A DNA stretch of 64,000 bases from Rhizophlyctis rosea (Eukaryota; Chytridiomycota; Chytridiomycetes; Rhizophlyctidales; Rhizophlyctidaceae), in contig JADGJC010000008.1 in the NCBI GenBank assembly GCA_027596075.1, positions 7,170-71,169 on the forward strand. Reading direction: 5' to 3'. Each line of letters begins with the position of its first letter. The stretch's first letter is position 1. The notes beneath the pieces were generated by a model. The model was not told where the DNA came from. It made no database searches and saw only the letters and a list, made by a program, of their open reading frames with translations. The translations under genes and the position numbers were made by a program. Positions 33,430-47,601 of the stretch are shown here, piece after piece.

Positions 33430-36400
33430 ATGGACTTCGTCATGCCTGGTCTACAATCGTCGTTTCCAAACCTGATCCTTTGGCAAGTTGGAGCTGGTCT
33501 GGTGGTCCTCGCTGCCACCATTGGGTTTTGGCGAGCAACAAAACCACCTTCTGCAAAGTCTCCCAGTAGAGCAAGCAAATCGCCTATTGGCAAAGCCTCT
33601 GGAGGGAGGAAGGCGTCAAGGGGATTTTCGAGTCTTCTGTTTGGTGGTAAGTGCGGTCCTGTGTCGTCTTGGTGATGCCGCGTGACTTTTGCCTGACGGA
33701 CTGCTGACCACCTTGGACTTCACAGATGACTTCCTCTTCCCACCGGGCCTTGCAAACTTGGGAAACACCTGCTTCATGAACTCGGTTTTACAGGTCCGTA
33801 TGAGCATCTAGATAGTCCGTGTATTCATCGGTCCTTCATAACGCCTGAATGACCCACTAGGCTTTGGCCGCCCTACCAACATTGAGCCAATATTTACATC
33901 AACGATGCGTCATGTACTATTCTGATGAGGTCCTGGAGCCGCTTGATGACGAAGAGAAAACACCGTTGCCTGTTACCGAAGCGCTGTTTGAATTGACGAG
34001 GGGTCGGTCATGTGCAGTCGCATTCTCTGCTGAACCAGTATTGAACTGATCTTTTTGCAGACTTGAACGACGTATCCGCATCACGGCGAATCATAAGACC
34101 TCACGCATTCATGTCCGCTTTAGCAGCGTCTAGTAAAAGCAGTCGACGCATGATGTGCTACGATCAACAGGACGCACACGAGCTCATGCAACTGGTTTCC
34201 ACGTCCCTAACCAACGAAGAAGAGCCTCGGCCTGCATTACTATTGCCGTTGTTCAGCTCCAAAGCACTAGAAGAAAATTGTAAACCCACTGAGGTCGAAA
34301 AGTTGAAAAACGCGAGGGTTCTGTATTGCGGAAAAAAGTTGGAATCACGGTTACCTGAACACCTACGGAATCCACTGACGGGTCTGATGGCCAGCACCTT
34401 GACGTGTTTGCAATGCGGCTATGCGGTAGGTGGATGCAGAATTCTGGCCTTACAATAGCGCGGAGCTTCATCCCATTCCTTGCAGACAACCGCCCGCCAT
34501 TACAGTTTCGAAAACATAACAGTTCCGCTACTACATAGCTCTCAAGTCAGGATCGAATCCTTACTCAAAGCTTATGTGTCCCCCGAACTCCTAGACGATT
34601 ACAATTGCGATCGCTGCAGCTTGAATGCAACGCATGCCCGGTTGGAGCGCGACTTGGAACGGCATAAAAAGAAGGTGGAGGAAGTGAAGGAGAGGCGACA
34701 GCGAATCCTGAAGAAAGTAAAGAGTAAAGAGAAGGCGAATAAGGAGAATGGCGGACCTCACGGGTTGGAGAATGGAAATATCATATCGCCAGCGAATGGA
34801 ACCGTGGTAGGAAATGGCACGGCGAATAACGCTACCGTAGCCAAATCGCCGGAGAAGGCAACGGGGGAAGTGGATGAGACTATCCAGCTGCGGAAGATCG
34901 ATAAGAAGTTGAGGGAGGAGCTTAGCATCTTGATTCAGCTCGAGAAAGACCGGGAAGTGGTTGCTGATGCGATCAAGAATGATGTAGAGCAAGAGCTGGT
35001 GAGTTTCGAACCTGAAGACGCAATGCAACGGAAGTGCTGCATGTTGCTAATTTTCAGCCTTTACACCAGCCCAAAAGCATCAAACGAACCTCCCTACGAG
35101 GTCGCTCCACAAAACAACTCATGATCGCCACCCCACCACCCGCACTCTGCCTCCACATGCAACGATCAGTATTCCTACCAACCGGTGGCGTAATGAAGAA
35201 CAACTGCCGAGTTCTCTTCAATGACGTGCTGGATTTGAGGCCATTTTGTACTGGGGCGAGGGGGAAGATGGGGCGGTATTTCTCGACGCCGGATTCGGAT
35301 ATTTTTGGAAGTGGGGTGGGGATGTTGCGTGGGTTTGGAGGAGGGGGAAAGGTTGGGGGGTGGAGTGGGGTGGGGTTGGGCAAGGGGACTGTTGGGGGTG
35401 GAGTGGCGGGGAGGGGAGTGGGTGGGGAGAGGGGTGTGTCGGCGGGGGAGGAGTCGGGGGATGAGGAGGGACGGCCGCGGAGTCCGAGGGGTGTGCATGA
35501 GAGTGAGGTTATTGAGCTTCAACCTGTGTCTGCAGTTGTTGGTCCACCAGATGACGTCAACAAGGAGGCGTCGACTGTCGTTGATGCAAAAGTTGCGGAG
35601 ACGGCGGAGGACTTGGATGCTCCTGGGGAACAAGTTTTGGAGAATGGTGTAACGGGCGCCGCTGGAGGTATGGCACGGGATGTTCTGGCAAATGAAGAGG
35701 AGCGCAGCTCGGCGCCGATGTCAGCGGAGACACAGCCTATCTCGGTGTCAACTAATGCGGAGGTTGCATCTTCAGAAGAGAAGCCTGCAAAAGAAGGCGA
35801 AGCTCCCAAGCAGCCGTCCGAAAGCGGGGACGAACCTCCTCCTCTAGAAGACGTAGAATCCATCGCCTCCGCAACAGAAGACAACGATATAACAACTCCT
35901 CCCGAAACTCCTCACCCTCCAACATTACAACCGCAAAACAAAGTCAACCACATATCTCCCATCAAATCCCCAAAACCCACCACAACACCATCACCATCAC
36001 CCCCGTCAAAAAGGCAACCCCTCTCAAACCCATCAATGAAATCACCCAGCATCCCATACCCATATCTCTACCAACTCCGCGCCGTAGTCCTCCATTACGG
36101 AAGCCACGATTCAGGCCATTTTGTCACATATCGTCGTATCGGTAAGAAGCCCTCACAATCATTACAATCACAAGCATCATCATCATCATCATCCCGCCGC
36201 ACGCCCCACCTCCCATCCGTCTCCGCCGCACTAACACACTCCAACCTCCGACGGCGACGGAAAGCGGGTACCGGAACGGTATCTGGATCTGAAGAAGGAC
36301 GGGATAGCGACGCACACCTGTCGTCTGCGTCCGATAGGGAAGAAGGTGGAGATATGGGCGATGATGATACATGGTACCGCATATCAGATGATAGGGTGGA

Positions 36401-36515
36401 TGTGGTGGCTGATTTGGAAGGGGAGGTGTTTGGGCATGGGAGTGCGTATGTATATATGTTGTTCTTTGAGAGGTTGGAGGGGGTTGCGTGGGAGGATGTT
36501 TGTGGTGATGAATGA
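33430..36515 (+). CDS. UBP1: membrane-anchored ubiquitin-specific protease (Ubp1/USP30-like)
   Basis: Six exons (33430-33646, 33726-33793, 33861-34002, 34061-34425, 34486-34998, 35058-36515) give 920 residues. N-terminal hydrophobic segment about 15-37 (NLILWQVGAGLVVLAATIGF), then a basic linker and the USP catalytic domain. Cys box GLANLGNTCFMNSVLQALAALPT with catalytic Cys; QQDAHELMQLV; zinc-ribbon-like CLQCGY and CDRC pairs; His box LRAVVLHYGSHDSGHFVTYRR; and DDTWYRISDDRV, with the third catalytic residue. The TM-then-USP order is that of yeast Ubp1 (ER) and human USP30 (mitochondrial outer membrane). Two large inserts interrupt the domain: a Lys/Glu coiled coil after CDRC and about 270 Gly-, then Pro/Ser-rich residues before the His box. 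Which membrane it sits in is not shown by the sequence. Confidence 0.92.
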
Positions 36516-36836
36516 TGTGGGGGTTTGGATGTATCTGGTGAAAAGTCTAGGGTAGGGCAGAATGTGTAGCTTAGCTTCTACATAGGTGGTTGGTTAGGCA
36601 GATGTAGTTTTACGGGCATTCCAGTGCGGATGTGAGAGTTTGTTGTTTATTCCAGAGGGCCGCAAGACCCAGAAACTGTAAATAAAGTTTTATTTAGATC
36701 TGGATCATGCCCTCCTTCGAATATAGGACAAAGGGATTTCTTTCTGTTTCTTCCACTTTCTCCTTTATTTTGTGCTCTCTGCAAAATTTAGATCATTGAC
36801 AGTCATCTGATCTTCTTTGCCGGCTCAACGCCCACA
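36516..36836. other. convergent 3' intergenic region
   Basis: About 320 bp between the stops of the USP gene (plus) and the Zn2Cys6 factor (minus). A canonical AATAAA-type signal (AATAAAG at about 36681) could serve the USP transcript. Otherwise unremarkable. Confidence 0.45.
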
Positions 36837-39800
36837 TCAAAACATCAACCCCCCAGCCTCACTCTGAACCCTATCCCACCAAGCAACACCCTCTGGCTCC
36901 GCACTCCCCGCCTTCTCCCTCTTAATATGCATCCCCCCACCACCCCTCCCCCCTCCGCCACTCCCACCCACCCCTACCCCCACCCCACCACTCTCCAACC
37001 CCTCCAAAAACCTCCCCAACTCCTCCCTAACCCTCCTCGCCGCCGGCCACACATTCCCAACCCTCTCAAAACACGCCAAAAGCACATCATAAGACGGCAC
37101 CGCCCGCCCCATCGAACTAGCTCGCGGGAAAATGTTCGCCGGGAGCGTGATGGTGTGCGTGGCGTAGATTGCTAATGCCGGGTGGGAGAGGAAGTATTCG
37201 TTTGCTGGTGGGGCGTTGGATGGGGGTTGGTGGGGTGGTGCTGTCGGTGATGTGCGATGATGGTGATTGTTGTTGTAGGGCGGTTGGTGTGCGTGAGATG
37301 GATGGGGTGGGAAATCGTTTGCGTATCCTCCTCCTCCTCCGCCTCCGCGACTTCCAAACTCCGCCATGGTCTTTACGATAGCGTACACGCCCGCGTGTGC
37401 GCATTTGATCATATCTGCAGAGGTTAGGTGCCGGTCGGTTCTTTGGTCGGAGGGTGAATGGGCTGCTGAGTTTGTTAAGGGTGATGGAGGGGCTGGGAGG
37501 CGGTAGATGCGAGCGGTGGAAGATGCTTGTGGGCCGTGGAGGAGGGCGAGGCCGGTTAGGAAGAGTAAGTTGATGTGGAGGGTTAGTGGTGTTGGTTGGG
37601 ATGATGAAACGAGGTCGGGGTAGTGGAGGAGGTCGAGAGATGGGAACATGCGGAGGTGAGAGGGGAGACGGTCGTCTGATTTGGGGTCAAATATGATCAG
37701 CTTCTATTGCAGCAAACTCCTGAATACAAGCTTATCGTAACTCACAAAGCATCAACATAGTCTCATGCAACCTCGTCGTATCATGTCCACCCTGCACCAA
37801 CGACAACAAACACACCGCCGTCGGCGTCAACGGCCCCGCCCCACTCCCCGTCGGATTCCCATGCCGGCTATACAACGCTCCTCCCGGTCCTCGCGTCATG
37901 CGCAAAATCTGCCGCACCATGAATCCAACCTGGACGAAATAAACAAGATCCTCATCCTGTGCCCATCCCCGCGGAGTCGGCAGCCGCTCTGATGATGATG
38001 AATATGGCTGCAGTCGTCGAGGGTACCCGAATACCGTTTTGGCCATAAACTCTGCTGGGAACGCTCCTGGCATGCCGTACGCTCCTGGAGCTCCCGGTGA
38101 TCTGCGTCCATCAGATGATGGAGACGGAAGACCTCCACTTCCGTTGCGACTTGCGGTGGGTATAACATTCAATTGCGTGCTGATGTAGTCGGTTTCGTTT
38201 ACGGACAACGGGCAACCGGTGCTTAAAGAGCAATATAAGTCTGCGAGTAGGCAACATGACCATGTTCTGTTTTTCGATGTTCATTGTAAGCAATCAGATT
38301 CAAATGCACGTAAGGAAAATTTTGAATATAGCGACAATGTACCTCTGATATGAAGGAGGCAAGGTTCCATGAAGATCCCCATAACTCAATCCAGCAGCCT
38401 GCTGCCGACGCTGACTCAAATGCTGAAAAATGCGACAAGCAAGTCCTACAAACGCCCAACGATAAACATCCATACTCATAAAATGAGAACGCCATCCTCC
38501 CCAAAATCCAAATGAGAACGCCATCCTCCCCAAAATCCAAAAAACACTCACCACTATACATCCAAGCCAACCCATTCTGCCCCCTCCCACCCAAAGTCCC
38601 ACATTCAGCCAATGCCAAAAGCGCCAGCGCCTGCACCGTCTGAAGTTCCTTCTCAAGACTTCCATCTCGGCCCTCCACATCGAATTTAATCATCAACTCC
38701 CATCGCGTCATGGCGTACGATGCCGACCGGGCGGCAAAGTGGGCTGCGGCGAGGTGAGGGGACCCGTATGGAGGGTTAATGAGGACGGGATGGGTTGAGT
38801 AGCGGCAACCGATTGAGTAGATGCTGTATGATGAAATGTATATTGAGTGCTAAAGTTGATTTGGAAAGGGCAGCGCAATGACCTGCAATTGTACCTCAAT
38901 AACAGTTCAGGCATCAATATATCTGCTGAATCCAACGCGCCTAAAATAGGAAACGTCGGATGGAAAAAATCATTGAAGCAAGTCACTAAATGAGCATGCA
39001 GATCTTCCGGTAGTGCGGCCAAGTCCGGATCATCATTGAACCGCGTCGGCTTCATCATCCTTGTGTCCATGCCGGACTCCAAAGCGGCCATCGACGGCAG
39101 CCGTAGCATATCTGATGGCATGCCGCCATGCAGGCGGGAAGGGGAAACATTCGGTTGGAGAGGTGGGAGAATGGGAGGTGGTAACGGCCGGTGGTGTTCT
39201 GCTTGATCATATGAAGGCGGAGGGATGATGCGTCGAGGTGAGGAGTACGATGGATTAACGCGTGACGACGCTTCTGCCAATAAACTCAGCCCGTCCCGAG
39301 GTGGTGCGGGGGACCAATCTCTCAACTCAGAATTAGCTGACGACGCCCGCGAGTTGTGACCAGACTGATGCGATGGGACCGGATGTCCTTTCCAATTTTC
39401 GTATCTGTTCCCAAGGCGATCAGATGATGCCTCATCTCTGCGGGACCAGCCCTGCATTGATGGCTCATTCGTATCTTCCCACGCTCGGTGTCGCTTTGGA
39501 ATTGGTTTTGCCGCATCGTTGTTGTACGTATTTTGTTCGTACCCTGGACCGCCTCTTCGCCAATCCGCGTCACCTCCCCTCATTGTTTCTGCCTTCCGCT
39601 TACTGTTGCGACCATTATTAGGCCGTGCATACTTGTCCGCGTCTTCCGAATCCCCTCCACCTTCCGAGGACCCCGAACTCGACCCACCAGGACTGCCACC
39701 GGCACCGCGTGATGCTAATGCGGACCCCGAGCGCTCGCCCGAACGCGGTTGTGAGTTATCTCGTCGCTTGGGCCCGCGCTTCTTTGATTCTGCTTCCCAT

Positions 39801-40150
39801 GTGCACACCAGACTTGCCCTCGCGCAAATCGTACATGCTTGCGGGGGCTCATGGCCCGTTCCAGCATCACCGTCACATCGTCGCTTTTTGGCTCGGCATC
39901 GATCACAGGCCTTTGTCTTCAATAGGAATCACATTATGATTAGTTAGAAAGGGATAAGACGGACGTGAAAGACTGAGCATGTTTGATGCATGTTTTTTAC
40001 CTGTCGTTTCCTTCCTCTGCCGCTGCTCGATTCTCCCGGGGTCCCTGCTGTTCCATTATCCATCATTCCTTCTTTGCTTGAGTCCATACGGGGTTTATTG
40101 ATTGCTGGAGATTGCGTCCCGAGGGACGTGCCCGAGTCGGAACCGGGCAT
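36837..40150 (-). CDS. Zn2Cys6 fungal transcription factor
   Basis: Start ATG at 40148-40150; the first exon ends GRGRKRQ and splices to TKACDRCRAKKRRCDGD. The zinc cluster is C-x2-C-x6-C, then CTICARASLVC, the six-cysteine binuclear cluster that binds DNA. A Ser/Arg/Gly-rich linker follows, then the fungal-specific factor domain: HAHLVTCFNDFFHPTFPILG, SADILMPELLLR, a segment PPYGSPHLAAAHFAARSASY, LQTVQALALLALAECGTLGG, MDVYRWAFVGLACRIFQHLS, NETDYISTQLNVIP, EDLVYFVQVGFMVRQILRMT, and a last exon from about 37675 (LHINLLFLTGLALLHGPQAS) with Gly-, Pro- and His-rich low complexity. Roughly 950-1,000 residues, several introns. Target genes unknown. The exon junction at about 38495-38555 overlaps a 29-bp tandem duplication and is the least certain. 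Confidence 0.88.
38481..38538. repeat. 29-bp perfect tandem duplication at an exon border
   Basis: The 29-bp unit beginning AAATGAGAACGCCATCC is present twice head to tail. It lies at the intron that follows the AWMYSG exon of the Zn2Cys6 factor. Since 29 is not a multiple of three, it would break the frame if exonic. Confidence 0.92.
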
Positions 40151-41819
40151 GATATGGAAAGTATGTTTCTATTGGTGCGTTGCACCCAAGCGTTCTGTCG
40201 GGTAAGTGGGCAGAATTGGAATGAGATTTTGGCGGACGATGATCTTTCGCAAAGTCAACCCGACCGGCTATACCTCACGTGTATGGGCAAAGGTGGCGCA
40301 ATCTTTCAAGAAGTGAATGGTGGATGTTCGAGTGATAATGCTGAAAGAAAGTTACGGTAGGATTTTTCAGGTGGTCCAGATTGAACAACCGGTGTGGTAG
40401 GTTCAACCAGCAGTATTCTAGTGAATATGCAGTGTGTGATAGAACTAACGGGTGTACTCAAGAGTGATGACCGCACAGGTAACATGAATAGTTTGATTGA
40501 TGAGGGAATAGCGTATGTATGGCCCCTTTCTGCTTGTCAGTGTGGTGTCACTGTCCAATCGGCGTGTGTTGCTTGATTGTCATTGATGTGATGCAAAGTG
40601 TGTTTTTTCACACGCTGGCACTTCGTTCAGTGCGGATCATTTCGTTCTTCTTCCGTGCGGGGTCCAAATTCTCGGCAGACCTCGGAGGTTGGCAAGCTTC
40701 TGTTTTTGACCCACTTGTTTGTTGAAACTAATCCATTGCCCATGGCGAGTTGGCTCTCAAAGTGTCTGGTGTCACCAAATAATGGGCCCGCATCGCTGCC
40801 TGCGGCTGAACTTATGGGCCGGCGTTATGGGGCCTTGCTGGGGAGGGTGGGAGGGGTCACCTCAGGGGTGTTCCAGTCAGGCCTAGATCCGAATCTCCGG
40901 GTCGGATCCTGCCTCCGAGGCGCTCCACTTTAGGTTATTGATTCTAAGGAGGGAGTGGGTGGCCACCAGTTACTCCCGCGATTGCTCAATTATACCCCTT
41001 TGTCCGGCTTCATCAAGTGAGGCCCCTGAGGCTTGAGCCCACCTTCCGTCATCCTCCCCTGTCAAATGGCCACATAGAGATTGAAGGTTGTTAGCATCTT
41101 TTCCGTTTCCCCCATTTCTGAAGCCCATAATCGATCTCCGGAAGGTTCCGAACCTGTCGCGTCCTAATATCTTCTTCCCACTCTCGCATTCCCCACCGAG
41201 AGTATTGCCCGTTCCATTTACGTAAATACTGTTCCCTCAGTGAGTGCGGCCACCACCACCTTGTGCCGGCTTCGGCATAATAATAGCTTGCATGCCGGTC
41301 TGAGGAGCGAATGACGTGCTGAGTTTGTGAAGGGCAAACTTGCAATTCTTGCATCCTTCACACTCTTCACAGACATTCGGCAGAAAGGTGCTGGGCAGAA
41401 AGCATTCAAAAAACGCCCACGAAATCACCCGCGCTCTGGAACCCTGGAAAAAACTTTCCTCCTCCCCCCAAATTCCCAAAAGGGTGCAGGTCTCAGGGGC
41501 CAGGGACTCATCGGGTCCATCGCGGCAACAAAGTGGTTGGCGCCCTCCGGAGCCCCAAAACCTTCCAACTGCGGAAAATTGGCCACTCTCATTTCAGGAA
41601 GCCGCATGGGACCCCATATGGCAGTTATGGCGTCCGTGCACCCTTTGCGCAGAATGCGCAGGCGAGGTGCACCTCCTCCGAATTTTCACTTGATTGGTGG
41701 GTGAATGCGCGAACCCTTACTTAGGTCCAGTCTTCCTGGTCATGAAGGCATTTTATGTATAAGGACTTTACCAACGTTGGTCTGTGGGCCCTATGGGAGC
41801 CAGATTCCCATGCAGCAAG

Positions 41820-42030
41820 CAAAGAAAGCAATCGCCCTTTCATAAAAGATCTCAAGCAATACGGATCATCGTCCATATTTTCCATTTGGAAATGATTGGG
41901 GTTGGGCCAGATGAGCGTTGACTCCTGACTAGCGAGCTTCCGACAAAGGGTTGTTGCTTGAAACTTGAGGCATCTCACAATTCGGAACGCGTTGAGACTG
42001 CATCCATGTCTGACCATTGGGTAGTACCCT
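41820..42030. repeat. diverged direct repeat, copy A
   Basis: Similar to copy B at about 42320-42540. Shared anchors in the same order: CCTTTCA, AGATGAGCG, AGCGAGCT, TCACAAT, CTGCATC and ATTGGG. On the minus strand both copies read MQ...CEM... before a stop, so they may be relics of a coding repeat. Boundaries approximate. Confidence 0.5.
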
Positions 42031-42067
42031 CTTTTGCGCGGTTCTGTTGAAGCCAAGTAGGTTATCC

Positions 42068-42068
42068 T

Positions 42069-42099
<31 letters not shown>

Positions 42100-42188
42100 G
42101 GACCCCCCCCAAACACCCAATTTTTAAAAGTGAAAAAAAATTAAACAAAAAAAAAAACAAAAAATGGCAAATGATAAGNNNNNNNNNN
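42068..42188. other. assembly gap with homopolymer flank
   Basis: Eleven T, then 23 G (42079-42101), then A and eight C, an A-rich stretch, and ten N (42179-42188). The N run is a scaffold gap; the poly-G is likely a sequencing artefact at a contig end rather than biology. Confidence 0.93.
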
Positions 42189-42319
42189 GGAACACCCACT
42201 ACTCCCACTGTTTGCAAGTGGAGAAATATGCTTCACAGAAACATCCGTAGAATGGCACATTCTTCCTCCTTCTCAAGAGAAGAGACAAACGTGACAACCT
42301 GATGTAGAATGCCTTCATG

Positions 42320-42540
42320 TGCTGATGTGCACGAACAAAGGGCATTTGTCCTTTCACACCTAACACATCGGACGCAATGCGCATCTGGTTTCTTTTTGAA
42401 AATTTTTGCGGCCGGGGTAGATGAGCGATGACTTGTTACGAGCGAGCTCCTGCAAAAGCCTTGATCCTCAGAGCTTCACGCATTTCACAATGTAGGAAAC
42501 GTCGAAGCTGCATCTGCATCTGACTACCTATTGGGCACAA
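42320..42540. repeat. diverged direct repeat, copy B
   Basis: Partner of copy A at about 41820-42030, lying on the other side of the gap. Same order of conserved short blocks; clearly diverged, so it is not simply a collapsed or duplicated contig end. Boundaries approximate. Confidence 0.5.
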
Positions 42541-42824
42541 GCGCCATGAAGGTAGAATCTCCTCTGGCGCAAACAACTGACCTTAATGATCATGAGAAGG
42601 ATATGGCCCAACCGCTGCCTGCCATGGAAATTCCTCAAAAGTGTCATTCTTAGACCGCTTGAGTGCAAATGCAAATGAAACCGTCTGTCCACCAGTAACA
42701 AAGTCTTTCCGCATCTGTATCACATCAATTTCACGAGAGGTTCTATTGGTTTCTCTCAGCAAGTATCAGGAATCTTTCTAAATAGCCAAGCCCCGTCCCA
42801 TGGCCCTATCAGCAACAAACTAGA

Positions 42825-45925
<3,101 letters not shown>

Positions 45926-46736
45926 GAGGAGAAGATTTCAAAAGCTGTAGGATAACGAAAATTCCCGCACGATGAGTGTTGTTCCAACTCTATTGTGTAC
46001 AAATAAACGCAGATACACGCGTCAGGAATATTCCCGCCTCACCTAAAAGTCGATGACCACAGATTACTTTCGTGCAGTTGTGATTTTGAATAATAAAAAT
46101 ACTGAGAGAACAAGATGAGTGAGTGTGCAAAAAAATAGGACGCGAGGACGGACGGATGTGTTTACTCTTTGGGTGGGGGGCAATTGGATAAGAGCCCCTT
46201 CTTGTTTGTGTGGATGAACGGGAACTGAAAGAGGGTTTGATCAATCTGATGGCTGTTGAGATGAGAAAGGACAAGGGTGGGTGGGAAAAATAAATATGGC
46301 CATTTTGGGAATACAATATTCCAGATGACGTAGATTGTTGATCGGCGCAGTCTGTAATTGCTTACCCAATACTCACAATCAAATCGACCAATCAACGCCA
46401 ACCGATCAGCAAGCAGCATTCCTATATCTTCTTCAAGTCCCCTTCCCATCCTTCTCCTCTAGGATTCTCGAATCCACACAACACACACAGAATCACAACA
46501 ACACCACTATCAATCCATCGATGATAGATCGACTTCACCCCACATCTTCACCAGCCCGCATAAAGCGACCAGCAACCTTCTTCCACTGTTCCGCCCGCGG
46601 TGAGTTTCAACAGTTGTCAGTTTCCGTCACGGGACGTACACTAGCACATGGCCAACAGCACTCCGCCCCTTCAAGCATGCAAGGTAATGATATCTCAAAC
46701 TCGTTCGCTCTTTCCACAATCAAGTTACTAACTCCA

Positions 46737-46767
46737 GGGAACGCGGAGTACCAATCTCCGCGTTCCC
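46737..46767. repeat. perfect 12-bp inverted repeat, 7-nt loop
   Basis: GGGAACGCGGAG (46737-46748) pairs exactly with CTCCGCGTTCCC (46756-46767). GC-rich and stable as RNA or cruciform. No T-run follows, so a terminator-type role is not implied. Confidence 0.95.
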
Positions 46768-46907
46768 GTGCAAGCAGGTTTATCCAACGGTTGTGCTCTC
46801 GCTCCGCACAAGGGCGCTTCCTTCCCTCTGACCAGGGGGTTGGATCTCACTACGGTGCACAAGTCCATGAACTATTGCCTTAGGTTCAATTTACCATGGC
46901 ATCGTGT

Positions 46908-47155
46908 CAGCAGCCTGCGGCCTTATGGGCGGGGTGACGGCGCGATAGACTCGCCAGCAACCTGCGGCCTTACGGGCGGGGTGACGGGGGTCGAAAACTG
47001 GATCCTATAGCTTGCAGTCTTCGGCGGGGCTATGGGTGTCGGTCCCTCATTCGATAACAGCAATCTGCGGCCTTATGGGCGGGGTGACGGTATTGGATGG
47101 GGGGCATTATTTTTCGCCGTCTCAGCAGCATGTAGCCTTATGGGCAGTGTGACGA
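46908..47155 (+). repeat. four dispersed copies of a 33-nt GC-rich repeat
   Basis: Copies at 46908-46940, 46955-46987, 47058-47090 and 47123-47155. Each starts CAGCA and shares CGGCCTTAYGGGCGGGG (third copy identical to the first in this core; the fourth is diverged: TAGCCTTATGGGCAGTG). Each ends in GTGACG. Spacing is irregular (47, 103 and 65 bp), so this is not a simple tandem array. Confidence 0.85.
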
Positions 47156-47202
47156 GGTTTGCCCTCCGCAGGAATGTTGGGGGTGTTTGGGGTTGGCTCC
47201 CT

Positions 47203-47269
47203 CTTCCTGTAGCTTAATGTAAAGCACCGTCTTATGACGAGGATACTGGTTCAAGTCCAGTCAGGGGGA
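47203..47269 (+). tRNA. mitochondrial-type tRNA-like sequence, anticodon arm defective
   Basis: A near-complete cloverleaf can be drawn. Acceptor CTTCCTG (47203-47209) pairs with CAGGGGG (47262-47268), with two G-U pairs near the end, then discriminator A. U8/A9 follow as TA, and the D stem is GCTT...AAGC with the loop AATGTA, as in mitochondrial tRNAs. The T arm is ACTGG-TTCAAGT-CCAGT with a perfect 5-bp stem. The anticodon arm (about 47227-47242) is only 4 bp with a bulged G and leaves a 2-nt variable region; read this way the anticodon would be ATG. CCA is not encoded. It could be a pseudo-tRNA from mitochondrial DNA inserted in the nucleus, or a degenerate copy. I would not call it functional. 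Confidence 0.45.
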
Positions 47270-47601
47270 GTACTGTACATTGTGCATCATATAATTTGAA
47301 CAAGTGCCGTGGGACGAATACCTGTTCATTGTAACTTTCTGCATCGAATACATACCTTGAAAATTATCAGCATCACTGAAGTGGGGACCTTAGCTGCTGA
47401 ATGCATCTTCCACAATGTGAAACAATGGTCCGTGCATATTTCTTCCGGCCAGATACCTGGATTGGTCTGTCACCAACATGCAACACACATGCAGACCAAA
47501 GCCTTTACAGAAGACCGGAATATCGACACTTGGTGACGCATGCTTGACTATATACATACGGATGCTATCTATCACAATTACAACGGAAGGGGCTACCTCG
47601 C

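Larger units (their letters stand above)
40151..42824. other. gene-poor region with assembly gap
   Basis: About 2.7 kb upstream of the Zn2Cys6 factor and downstream of the branching enzyme. No intact gene recognised. It contains a pair of diverged direct repeats, a homopolymer-rich scar and a run of Ns. Small ORFs across 41300-42400 are short and in several frames. A 7-bp inverted repeat (GATCCGA/TCGGATC) occurs near 40890. Confidence 0.5.
45926..47601. other. intergenic region with GC-rich repeats and tRNA-like sequence
   Basis: About 1.7 kb between two minus-strand genes (branching enzyme promoter on the left, 3' end of EFL1 on the right). It holds a perfect 12-bp hairpin (46737-46767), four copies of a 33-nt GC-rich unit (46908-47155) and a mitochondrial-type tRNA-like sequence (47203-47269). 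No protein gene recognised. Confidence 0.55.

Noticed and set aside
42079..42110. G/C homopolymer hairpin (poly-G followed by poly-C)
   Set aside because: It abuts an N gap and is most likely an artefact of sequencing or scaffolding.
46335..46883. 182-codon plus-strand ORF upstream of the GC-rich repeats
   Set aside because: Starts at a TTG, contains the perfect hairpin, and has no domain or protein-like composition.
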